A stretch of 38,682 bases of DNA from Pseudomonadota bacterium. Its GTDB lineage: Bacteria; Pseudomonadota; Gammaproteobacteria; Acidiferrobacterales; Acidiferrobacteraceae. Every line of letters starts with the position of its first letter. Within the stretch, counting starts at the first letter, position 1. The stretch covers positions 1 to 38,682 of the forward strand of contig JAKAXK010000012.1 of assembly GCA_021827145.1 (NCBI GenBank), in the 5' to 3' direction. The translations under genes and the position numbers were made by a program. The notes beneath the pieces were generated by a model. That model searched no databases and was not told the origin of the DNA. It saw nothing but the letters and a program-made list of their open reading frames with translations. Shown here in pieces: positions 1 through 7,092 of this stretch.

Positions 1-720
1 GAAGCGCCCCTTACAGATCGTGGGATAGCCCGCCTTTTCGGTCTTGGCGAAGGCGTCGATCAATATGCCATTCAGGCGCACGCGGCGGCGCCCGCCATCT
101 TCTTCCCAGCGCACGGACGATGCCGGCGAACACGCCCCGCAGGTGTTGGGCGATACCCCGGTGGCATAAGACGACAGGGCGCAGCGCCCCTCGACCATGA
201 CGCAGAGACCGCCAAAAGCGAAGACCTCTAGATCCAGAGGCGCATGGGCGGCGAGCTTGCTCACCTGGTTCAAGGCCAACACGCGTGGCAGGATGGCGCG
301 CACAACCCCGAAGCTTTCCACATAAAAGCGCAAAGACTCGGCGTTGGTAGCAGAGCCTTGCACCGAGAGGTGGCGCGGTACCGAGGGGTGGTGCCGGGCA
401 CAGTGGCGCAGTACCGCCAGATCGGCGGCGATGATGGCATCAACGCCGGAGGCCGCGGCCTCGTCGGCGGTCCGTCGCCAGAGGGCCACGCGACCCGGCT
501 GCGCATAGGTATTAAGGGCAAGATAGACCTTACGCTTGCGGTCGTGGGCGTAACGCGTGCCCGCCGCGATGTCAGCGGCCGTGAAGTTGAGCCCCGGGAA
601 ATTTCGCGCATTGGTCTCGTTGCGCAGCCCCACATAGACGGCGTCGGCGCCGTGATCGATGGCGGCCTCGAGGGCGGCCAGCGTCCCGGCCGGGCATACG
701 AGCTCGGGGACCGCTACCAT
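1..720 (-). CDS. ubiU: UbiU, O2-independent ubiquinone biosynthesis protein (partial, C-terminus outside window)
   Basis: Peptidase U32-family protein. UbiU works with UbiV to hydroxylate ubiquinone precursors without oxygen. The reading frame is open from the ATG at 718-720 to the window edge (240 codons), so the last roughly 90 residues of a family member of about 330 residues are missing. It starts with a VPELVCPAGTLAALEAAI-type N-terminus, followed by GADAVYVGL, the NARNFPGLNFT motif and the FGGLCVMVEGRC / SPNTCGACSPA / YPTICKGRF block. These hold cysteines matching the four that bind the 4Fe-4S cluster in E. coli UbiU, plus one extra in NTCGAC. The start codon overlaps the TAG stop of the upstream yhcC-like gene by 7 bp, so the two are translationally coupled. 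UbiV would be expected just beyond the left edge. An FNR box upstream of the operon fits anaerobic expression. Confidence 0.93.
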   Translation of the reverse strand, partial: MVAVPELVCPAGTLAALEAAIDHGADAVYVGLRNETNARNFPGLNFTAADIAAGTRYAHDRKRKVYLALNTYAQPGRVALWRRTADEAAASGVDAIIAADLAVLRHCARHHPSVPRHLSVQGSATNAESLRFYVESFGVVRAILPRVLALNQVSKLAAHAPLDLEVFAFGGLCVMVEGRCALSSYATGVSPNTCGACSPASSVRWEEDGGRRRVRLNGILIDAFAKTEKAGYPTICKGRF

Positions 721-1646
721 GAGACCCCCCCACAAGCGAGGTCCCCCTGACGGGTCCCTCGCCGCGCCAGTTCGGCAGTAATGGCGTTCAACACCCGCCA
801 CTTCCCGAGACACCAATCCGGGGCCAGCAGCAAGGCCGCCTTGGCGGTTCCCGTGAGTCGATGAAAGACGACATGGCGGGGCGTGCGCTCCACGAGATCG
901 GCGACGATACCGACATAGGTGGACATCTCGAGAGGCGTGATCTGTCCGGCACGAAAATCTCGCGCGAGACGGCTGCCGCGCACGACATGCAAGGGATGAA
1001 TCTTGAGGCCAGCAACCCCCAAAGACAGCACCCGCGCGAGGGTGCGCAGGGCGTGGTCGCGGTGCTCTTCCGGCAGGCCCACGATGAGGTGCGTGCACAC
1101 CGGGATCCGGTAGCGTTGCAGGAGCGCGACGGCCTCGCGATACTCGCTATATCCGTGACCCCGGTTGACGCGCGCGAGCGTCTCATCGAAACTGGATTGC
1201 AGACCCAGCTCCACCCACACCAAGAAGCCCTGTTCCCGGTACGACGCCATCAAGGCGACCACTCCTTCCGACAGGCAATCGGGGCGCGTGCCCACGCTCA
1301 GCCCCACGACCCCCGGCACCGCCAGGGCCTCCTCATAAGCCGCGCTCAGGCGCGACAAAGGGGCGTAGGTGTTCGTGTAGGTCTGGAAATACGCTATGAC
1401 CTTGCGCGCGCGGGTACGACGCCGCACACAGCGCATGCCTGCGTCGATCTGGGCGCCTATGCTCTGGGCCTTGACGGCGGGATGGAACGATTTGTTATTG
1501 CAGAATGTGCAGCCCCCACGCCCCCGCGAGCCGTCGCGATTGGGACAGGTGAAGCCCGCATCTACGGTCACCTTATGGACGCGTTCGCCGAATTCACGGA
1601 GAAGCTGCTGCCCAAAGGTCTCAACGAACTCGGAAAGAACGGCCAT
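714..1646 (-). CDS. yhcC: YhcC-like radical SAM protein (TIGR01212 family)
   Basis: A 310-residue radical SAM protein of the YhcC family, whose precise reaction is unknown to me. The N-terminus (FGQQLLREFG, then VHKVTVDAGFTCPNRDG and GRGGCTFCNN) carries the family's widely spaced cluster motif, with CxxC-type cysteines at the end, near residues 34-49. Further motifs are FQTYTNTYAPL, VVGLSVGTRPDCL, WVELGLQS and HLIVGLPEE. A TGGAG lies 8 bases upstream of the ATG at 1646. The gene begins inside the 3' end of the preceding radical SAM gene (26 bp overlap) and its stop overlaps the ubiU start, giving a three-gene minus operon of iron-sulfur enzymes that probably function without oxygen. Confidence 0.9.
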   Translation of the reverse strand: MAVLSEFVETFGQQLLREFGERVHKVTVDAGFTCPNRDGSRGRGGCTFCNNKSFHPAVKAQSIGAQIDAGMRCVRRRTRARKVIAYFQTYTNTYAPLSRLSAAYEEALAVPGVVGLSVGTRPDCLSEGVVALMASYREQGFLVWVELGLQSSFDETLARVNRGHGYSEYREAVALLQRYRIPVCTHLIVGLPEEHRDHALRTLARVLSLGVAGLKIHPLHVVRGSRLARDFRAGQITPLEMSTYVGIVADLVERTPRHVVFHRLTGTAKAALLLAPDWCLGKWRVLNAITAELARRGTRQGDLACGGVSW

Positions 1647-2289
1647 CGGTCGACTCCAGGGGGCGCGCGCGGAACCCCACGCGCAGATGGCGGGCGATGC
1701 GTGCGCAGGCGTCTATGTCCACACCCGGCAGCCCGGCTATGGCGGTCAGCGTGACCTGCGGGACGTATATGCGACAACGAGCGGCAAAATCCAACAGGGC
1801 GGCGTAGCTACCGGGGCGACCAGGACGGCAGAGATGCTCGTAGGTCGCCTCGTCAGCGGCGTTCAGGGAAATCGAAACGTGGTCGACAAGCCCTTCGAGC
1901 TCCGGGACCACATCGCGACCGTGAACGAGATTTGCGAGGCCGTCGGTGTTGAGCCGGATGGGCGTAGCCGTAGCCCGCAGCGCGGTGGCCACGGCGAGCA
2001 ACTCCGGCCAGCGGGTCGTAGGCTCGCCCAGACCGCAGAAGACATACTCAGCGCAGGGGCCCGCTTCCAACGCCGCCTGCACCAAGGCCGCACTCGAGGG
2101 TTCGTCTCGGACCCTAAGGCGCAGCCGCGCATCCGCAACCGTCCACAAACCGTGAAACTTGGGACAAAAATGGCAACGCAAGGTGCAGCGATTCGTGAGG
2201 TTGAGGTACACCCCGTCGCGCAGACGGTAGGCCAGAACCACCGGCGACGGACGTGCAATAACACCATCCCTATAGGCCACCGCCGCCAT
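1621..2289 (-). CDS. Radical SAM protein, TatD-associated type
   Basis: A 222-residue short radical SAM enzyme. The cluster motif is C35-x3-C39-x2-C42 in the context NRCTLRCHFCPKF. It is followed by EYVFCGLGEPTTRW (the GGEP-like SAM-binding element) and IRLNTDGLANL, then VDHVSISLNAADEATY. This layout matches the small radical SAM proteins often found next to or fused with TatD. The substrate is not known. It is the first gene of the minus operon with yhcC and ubiU. The ATG at 2289 is preceded by a GGAGG Shine-Dalgarno at about 7 bases spacing. Upstream lies a TAGACT -10 element at 2333-2338 and, centred 41.5 bases before the predicted start site, a perfect FNR box, so anaerobic activation is likely. 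Confidence 0.85.
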   Translation of the reverse strand: MAAVAYRDGVIARPSPVVLAYRLRDGVYLNLTNRCTLRCHFCPKFHGLWTVADARLRLRVRDEPSSAALVQAALEAGPCAEYVFCGLGEPTTRWPELLAVATALRATATPIRLNTDGLANLVHGRDVVPELEGLVDHVSISLNAADEATYEHLCRPGRPGSYAALLDFAARCRIYVPQVTLTAIAGLPGVDIDACARIARHLRVGFRARPLESTDGRSFRVR

Positions 2290-2332
2290 GCGCCCACACC
2301 TCCGCGCTCGTAATCATGGAACCGAGGCTGCG

Positions 2333-2402
2333 AGTCTACGCACAGAAACATCACCTAAACTTGATGCATATCAAGAGGCGGCACCGCAAGCAGTTGTATT
2401 TG
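2333..2402. promoter_or_regulatory. Divergent FNR-dependent promoter region with one perfect FNR box
   Basis: TTGATGCATATCAA at 2361-2374 matches the FNR/ANR consensus TTGAT-N4-ATCAA at all ten defined positions. On the minus strand, TAGACT (2338 to 2333) is a -10-like hexamer predicting a start at 2326, which puts the box centre at -41.5, the class II activation distance. On the plus strand the sequence around 2395-2402 (TGTATT, or TATTTG shifted by two) gives a start near 2407-2409 and a box centre at about -40 to -41.5 for nrdD. The box is a palindrome, so one dimer could serve both directions. The box is seen directly; promoter use is inferred. Confidence 0.85.
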
Positions 2403-2431
2403 TAGAGCCACAAAACAACAAGGAGTAGGTA

Positions 2432-4435
2432 GTGATGGCCGCTCCAACCCCCGGCAATGTACGCAAACGCGACGGTCGCGTCGTACCCTTCGATGATCGC
2501 AAAATCTACTATGCGCTCCTGCGCGCAGGGCTCGCCACAGGCGAGTATGGACCCGACGCCGCAGCCCTCATGACCGAGCAGGTGGGGGCGCGAGCCCCCA
2601 CGGGCAGCCCGGATGTCGAAACCATCCAGGACCTCGTGGAGGACAACCTGCTTGCGCACGGTCATAGGCGCACCGCCCGCGCCTATATCGTATATCGAGA
2701 AAAACGTCGGCTGACGCGCGAACAGGGCAAGGTGCGGGTCGAAGTCGAAGAGGCGATCACCGAGTATCTCGATCGCCGCGACTGGCGCGTGCAGGCCAAC
2801 GCCAACCAGGGCTACTCGCTCGGCGGACTGATACTGAGCGTATCCGGCAAAATGGTCGCGAACTTCTGGCTGAATCATGTCTATCCAAAAGAGGTGGGCG
2901 AGGCCCATCGCGACGGGGCCCTGCACATCCACGATCTCGACATGCTTTCGGGTTACTGCGCAGGCTGGTCGCTGCGCACATTGCTCACGGAAGGACTAAA
3001 CGGGGTCCCGAGCAAGGTCGAAGCGAACCCCCCGAAGCACCTATCGAGCGCCGTGGGTCAGATTGTGAACTTTCTTGGGACGCTGCAGAACGAATGGGCC
3101 GGAGCGCAGGCCTTCAGTTCCTTCGACACCTATCTCGCACCCTTCGTGCGCAAAGACCACATGCGTTATGAGGAGGTCCTGCAATGCATCCAGGAGCTCA
3201 TCTACAACCTCAACATTCCATCGCGCTGGGGCACGCAGACGCCCTTCACGAACCTGACGTTCGACTGGACTTGTCCGGTGGATCTCCGCGATCAAGTGCC
3301 CGTCATTGGGGGCGAGGAGATGCCTTTTACTTATGGCGATCTCGCGCCCGAAATGGCCATGATCAACAGGGCCTACCTCGAGGTCATGGAGACAGGGGAC
3401 GCCAAGGGCCGGGTCTTCACCTTCCCGATACCGACCTACAATATCACCCCCGACTTCGACTGGGAGGGGGAAAACACGGAACGGCTGTTCTCTCTCACCG
3501 CGAAATACGGCCTTCCGTATTTCCAGAATTTCCTGAACTCCGACCTCAAGCCGCACATGGTGCGATCCATGTGCTGTCGCTTACAGTTGGACCTTACAGA
3601 ACTCCTGAAGAGAGGCAATGGCCTGTTTGGGTCGGCGGAACAGACGGGGTCTCTCGGCGTGGTTACCATAAATTGTGCCCGCCTGGGTTATCTCCACAGA
3701 GGCGATGAGGCTGGCCTCTTGCGCAATTTCGACCAGCTCCTGGAGCTTGCGCGCACGAGTCTCGAGATCAAGCGCAAGACCATACAGACCTACATGGACC
3801 AGGGGCTGTTTCCGTACACGAAACGTTATCTAGGCACGCTGCGCAACCACTTCTCGACGATAGGCATCAATGGAGTCAACGAGATGGTGCGGAACTTCAC
3901 GGCGGACGAGGCCGACATTACGACGCCGCAAGGCCATGCGATGGCATGCCGTCTGCTCGATCACATGCGCGGGCGGCTCACGGAGTTTCAGGAACAGACG
4001 GGGCACCTCTATAACCTCGAGGCGTCGCCGGCCGAGGGGGCCACCTACCGATTCGCGCGCGCGGACCGCAAACGCTTTCCTGGCATCGGCCAGGCCGGGA
4101 CCGCCGAACGCCCGTACTATACCAATTCGTCCCAATTGCCGGCAGGGTTCACGGATGACCCCTTCGAGGCACTCGAACGCCAGGAAGACCTGCAGCGCCG
4201 CTACACGGGGGGGACGGTACTGCATCTCTACCTGAACGAGCGCCTCTCGAGCCCCTCGGTCGCTCGTGACTTGGTGCGGCGGGCTTTGGGGCGTTTTCGC
4301 CTCCCCTACATCACCATTACACCAACGTTTTCGATCTGCCCGCGTCACGGCTACCTCGCGGGCGAGCACCCTTTTTGCCCGATCTGCGACGAAGAAGCGT
4401 GGGCGCGGCGGCGAACTTTGGCGCAAGCCGAGTGA
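2432..4435 (+). CDS. nrdD: Anaerobic (class III) ribonucleoside-triphosphate reductase, catalytic chain lacking the glycyl-radical domain
   Basis: NrdD reduces ribonucleoside triphosphates to deoxynucleotides without oxygen. An ATP-cone lies at about residues 8-100 (KRDGRVVPFDDRKIYYAL), then the ten-stranded barrel (GYSLGGLILSVSGKMVANFWL, HIHDLDMLSGYCAGWSL, FTFPIPTYNITPDFDW). The chain ends soon after a zinc-type motif (SICPRHGYL...FCPICDEEAW). The usual C-terminal RVxGY glycyl-radical segment is absent. It is found instead in the next ORF, in the same reading frame after TGA at 4433. The start is GTG 2432 or ATG 2435; AAGGAG at 2420-2425 suits either. The gene is followed by the glycyl-radical ORF and nrdG, and an FNR box lies upstream. 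At 667 codons it would be near full length for the family but for the missing tail. Confidence 0.95.
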   Translation: MMAAPTPGNVRKRDGRVVPFDDRKIYYALLRAGLATGEYGPDAAALMTEQVGARAPTGSPDVETIQDLVEDNLLAHGHRRTARAYIVYREKRRLTREQGKVRVEVEEAITEYLDRRDWRVQANANQGYSLGGLILSVSGKMVANFWLNHVYPKEVGEAHRDGALHIHDLDMLSGYCAGWSLRTLLTEGLNGVPSKVEANPPKHLSSAVGQIVNFLGTLQNEWAGAQAFSSFDTYLAPFVRKDHMRYEEVLQCIQELIYNLNIPSRWGTQTPFTNLTFDWTCPVDLRDQVPVIGGEEMPFTYGDLAPEMAMINRAYLEVMETGDAKGRVFTFPIPTYNITPDFDWEGENTERLFSLTAKYGLPYFQNFLNSDLKPHMVRSMCCRLQLDLTELLKRGNGLFGSAEQTGSLGVVTINCARLGYLHRGDEAGLLRNFDQLLELARTSLEIKRKTIQTYMDQGLFPYTKRYLGTLRNHFSTIGINGVNEMVRNFTADEADITTPQGHAMACRLLDHMRGRLTEFQEQTGHLYNLEASPAEGATYRFARADRKRFPGIGQAGTAERPYYTNSSQLPAGFTDDPFEALERQEDLQRRYTGGTVLHLYLNERLSSPSVARDLVRRALGRFRLPYITITPTFSICPRHGYLAGEHPFCPICDEEAWARRRTLAQAE

Positions 4436-4447
4436 GGAGGAGATGGC

Positions 4448-4627
4448 ATGAAGGCAATTCAAGAAGCGGGGGAAGAGCGGGGGAGTTTGCGCCCCGAGGA
4501 GCGGCAACCGTGCGAAGTGTGGACAAGGGTCATGGGTTACCATCGTCCCGTAGCATCATTCAACGAGGGCAAGAAGGGCGAGCACTACGAGCGACGGTTC
4601 TTCGTGGAAAGCCGCCTTTCGGCGTAA
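4448..4627 (+). CDS. Stand-alone glycyl-radical domain of anaerobic ribonucleotide reductase (NrdD C-terminal part)
   Basis: A 59-codon ORF between nrdD and nrdG. Its middle reads CEVWTRVMGYHRPVASFN, which matches the RVxGYxRPVxxWN tail that carries the radical glycine in full-length class III reductases; the predicted radical residue is Gly30. The rest (GKKGEHYERRFF) also follows the NrdD tail. It has its own near-perfect Shine-Dalgarno, AGGAGG at 4435-4440, 7 bases before ATG 4448 and overlapping the nrdD TGA. It lies in the same frame as nrdD, separated by TGA and four sense codons, so read-through would give one 731-codon protein. I infer that it docks onto NrdD and is activated by NrdG. 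GrcA/YfiD, a spare glycyl-radical domain for pyruvate formate-lyase, is a functional analogy. Too short for ordinary gene callers. Confidence 0.88.
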   Translation: MKAIQEAGEERGSLRPEERQPCEVWTRVMGYHRPVASFNEGKKGEHYERRFFVESRLSA

Positions 4628-4629
4628 GC

Positions 4630-5313
4630 TTGCGTTTGGGCGGCCTCGTGCCTTGGAGTAGCGTCGATTACCCAGGGCATCAGGCCGCCGTCTTGTTCGT
4701 CGGTGGCTGCCCTTGGCGCTGCCCTTACTGCCACAACAGTCACCTCTGGGGGGCTCAGGCCGGCCTGTCGTGGGCAAGCACGCGGGAATTTCTCGAAAGA
4801 CGCGTGGGCCTCCTGGATGCGGTCGTCATGAGCGGTGGCGAGCCCCTCGCGCAAGCCGCCGCCGTCCGCGCGGCGCTGATGGAGGCGCGCCTGCTTGGTT
4901 TCGGGACGGCCCTGCACACCGCGGGCGTATCCCCCCGGCGCTTTGAGGATCTTCTCGGGTGTATCGATTGGGTCGGGCTCGACGTGAAGGGGCCGTTCTC
5001 GAAGTACGACGCCATCACCGCGCGCAAAGGAAGCGGCGAAGCGGCGCGCGCGTCGCTGGAGATACTGCTGCGCAGCGGAAAACCTCACGAGTTGCGCACA
5101 ACCGTCCACCCGGCCCTGCTGTCGGAAAGGGATCTCCTGACCATGGTGGCGGAACTTGCCGCCATGGGCGCGCACTCGGTGACGTTGAAGAGCTTTCGCC
5201 CGACCGGGTGCCCCGATCCGGAACTATCGGCGACCTATTGCCCCTGGCTGACACCCGCCCTCGAAAAGGCACTGCGCGCCATCATGCCCGAGGTGGTGCT
5301 ACCAGGCCATTGA
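4630..5313 (+). CDS. nrdG: NrdG, activating enzyme of anaerobic ribonucleotide reductase
   Basis: Radical SAM activase that installs the glycyl radical. The opening GGLVPWSSVDYPG, the cluster motif CPWRCPYC followed by HNSHLW, and VVMSGGEPL are all typical. It is about 227 residues. The family's normal N-terminus falls at TTG 4630 (LRLGGLVPW), three codons after TAA of the glycyl-radical ORF ends at 4627, so I choose TTG with translational coupling. No good Shine-Dalgarno is seen, and TTG 4636 is an alternative. The frame stays open further upstream, but that part is antisense-quality sequence across the glycyl-radical ORF. It is the last gene of the nrdD operon, and faces the end of the CopD-like gene. 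Confidence 0.93.
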   Translation: MRLGGLVPWSSVDYPGHQAAVLFVGGCPWRCPYCHNSHLWGAQAGLSWASTREFLERRVGLLDAVVMSGGEPLAQAAAVRAALMEARLLGFGTALHTAGVSPRRFEDLLGCIDWVGLDVKGPFSKYDAITARKGSGEAARASLEILLRSGKPHELRTTVHPALLSERDLLTMVAELAAMGAHSVTLKSFRPTGCPDPELSATYCPWLTPALEKALRAIMPEVVLPGH

Positions 5314-5404
5314 TCGAAAAGCGCCTCAAACTTCGCCGTCATTGTGGCCGCACCACCCATGCGAGTGGCAATGTGGCCCATCAGGGCGAGGAGGACGCCA
5401 ACCG

Positions 5405-5890
5405 TCAATCGACGCCCTGCGCCCCGAGAACGGCACCCACCACCACGAGCACGGCGATCGCGAGCAGAACGATATGACCGCGCAACAATAGGCGCCGGGT
5501 CGCCTCGCCGTCCCGCGCCCCGCGGTCTCGCAAGCGCCTGTGCAAAAACAGCGGCTCCAGGACGAAAAGCAGCACCATAAAGAGCGCCCAGAACGCGATC
5601 ATGCCATCGAGCCACAAACCGTGCGACGTGGCGGCAAGGGCCGCGAGATGCCATCGCGCCAACAGCGCACCGCCGGTGGCGCCCGCGATTAAGACCCAGA
5701 TGCGCGCCTGGAGGCCGAAGCGGCGCTCGATCTCGAGGAATGCCGGGATGCGCTCGGCGACCGGCAATCGCGCCAAGGCCGGAAGGATGACGGTGGTGAC
5801 GAAGGCCATGCCGCCCACCCAAGCGACCACGGACAGAATGTGCAGAGCCAAGAGCGCGGGCTCCACGGGAAAGGGGGTCAAGGTGATCAT
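5405..5890 (-). CDS. Small integral membrane protein, CopD/DUF2269-like
   Basis: A 161-residue protein with about four hydrophobic helices (LLALHILSVVAWVGGMAF, IWVLIAGATGGALLA, MIAFWALFMVLLFVLE, LLLRGHIVLLAIAVLVVVG). HILSVVAWVGG near the N-terminus, with one histidine in the first helix, is reminiscent of the CopD family, in which such helices bind copper or haem. It is the last gene of the NnrS operon; its ATG overlaps the NnrS stop as ATGA. I infer a role in the same nitrosative or respiratory stress response, possibly as a haem-containing membrane partner. Similarity to CopD is by pattern only and could not be tested. Confidence 0.72.
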   Translation of the reverse strand: MITLTPFPVEPALLALHILSVVAWVGGMAFVTTVILPALARLPVAERIPAFLEIERRFGLQARIWVLIAGATGGALLARWHLAALAATSHGLWLDGMIAFWALFMVLLFVLEPLFLHRRLRDRGARDGEATRRLLLRGHIVLLAIAVLVVVGAVLGAQGVD

Positions 5891-7092
5891 GGCGCGGGCT
5901 CCCGGCGGGGTATGGTAAGCATGAGGGCATAGCGCGCCGCCCAGGGCAACAAGGCCAGAATAGCGATCGGGGCCGCGAATACACTCAAGTCATACGGGGC
6001 AAGCCGCGCCAGCGTAGGAACGTCGGAGGCGACCCTCAGAGTCGCCGCGATCTCTATGCCCAGGAGCGCAACCCAGCTCCAGGCATCGCTCGCGAGCGCG
6101 CGCCCCGAGTGGCCGCGCGTGACGCGGGTGGCCATGGCCACGATCAAGCTCAACGCAAAGCCGATGCCAAGGGCATGCAAGGGGCCGCGGCCCAGATGCG
6201 GGTGACCGGCGACCAAGCCGACATCCCCCAGGGCATACAAGACGAAGCCCGCCCCGAGCCAGGCATAGCCCACGTAGAGCAGGAGCAAAAGGCCATGACG
6301 CGCGACATCACGCTGAAACCAAAGCGCCAGGAAATACCACGCCACCGCCGCTATCGCGGCATCCAAAAAGATGAGCGGGGCACGCCAATCGAGGCTCGCC
6401 AGAAGGGCATGGGTGCCGGTGGCGGCGAGGAAGCCGAGCGGGACCCGGGGATCAGCCGGAGGACGCTGATAATGAGCAAGCACCGAGGCCGTAAAGAACG
6501 GGATCATGCGATAGCTTACCCCAAAGAGCGTGGGTAGGAGAAAACCGAAGAGCCCGACCCGGATTGGGATCGCGAAGGGAATCGGCGAGCCGCGCCAAAA
6601 AGCCGCCGCGTAGAGCGCAAGCCCCACGACCTCCATCGTCAACGTGACGGTGAAGACCATTACACCCCGACGTGCCGGTTTGCGCGCGCGGCGATACACG
6701 CCGATGAGTGCGGCGACGAGGTGCGCATCGCCCAAGGCCATGAGGACGGCACCCACAACGATCGTCCGATCACCCACGAGGAGGCCCGCGTACACGAGCA
6801 CGAGCCCCGCGGCCCGCAAGGCGAAGGCGTCACGGTAGGCGCGGCGCGCAACCGGGGTGGCCTGCATCCAACGCGGAAAGGTGGTGGCCAGAAAACCGAA
6901 CACGAAAAACGGGAAGACCCCATAGAGCATCAGAAAGCCATGCAAGGCAAGCGGCGACACGGGGATCGCGGGGAGCGAATAGGCGCCAGCAAACGCCCCC
7001 ATGAGCCACAACGCCCAGAGAATCAAGGCGAACAAGACCTGTACAAGGCCCCCCAGAAAATAAGCGGTGTGGGGGGCATCAAAGAGTCGCAC
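5887..7092 (-). CDS. nnrS: NnrS family haem/copper membrane protein (nitric-oxide stress)
   Basis: A 401-residue, roughly 12-helix membrane protein. It shows the NnrS hallmarks: LHGFLMLYGVFPFFVFGFLATTFPRWM near residue 50, GVSYRMIPFF in the middle, and LHALGIGFALSLIVAMATRVTRGHSGR near residue 310. NnrS proteins bind haem and copper and protect cells from nitric oxide, chiefly in denitrifiers or NO-exposed bacteria. The start is GTG at 7092, 14 bp inside the end of the upstream 12-helix gene, so translation is coupled. It lies within the operon hemerythrin-DUF2249-12TM-NnrS-CopD-like. The sequence does not show its exact reaction. Confidence 0.9.
   Translation of the reverse strand: MRLFDAPHTAYFLGGLVQVLFALILWALWLMGAFAGAYSLPAIPVSPLALHGFLMLYGVFPFFVFGFLATTFPRWMQATPVARRAYRDAFALRAAGLVLVYAGLLVGDRTIVVGAVLMALGDAHLVAALIGVYRRARKPARRGVMVFTVTLTMEVVGLALYAAAFWRGSPIPFAIPIRVGLFGFLLPTLFGVSYRMIPFFTASVLAHYQRPPADPRVPLGFLAATGTHALLASLDWRAPLIFLDAAIAAVAWYFLALWFQRDVARHGLLLLLYVGYAWLGAGFVLYALGDVGLVAGHPHLGRGPLHALGIGFALSLIVAMATRVTRGHSGRALASDAWSWVALLGIEIAATLRVASDVPTLARLAPYDLSVFAAPIAILALLPWAARYALMLTIPRREPAP

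Noticed and set aside
4433-4451. Selenocysteine insertion at the nrdD TGA
   Set aside because: No convincing SECIS-like hairpin directly after the TGA, and no conserved Cys expected at that site; the AGGAGG on top of the stop favours re-initiation. Read-through is kept only as an alternative.
4375-4629. Upstream open extension of the nrdG frame
   Set aside because: It is out of frame with the real coding sequence of the glycyl-radical ORF and has no NrdG family character; NrdG homology starts at TTG 4630.
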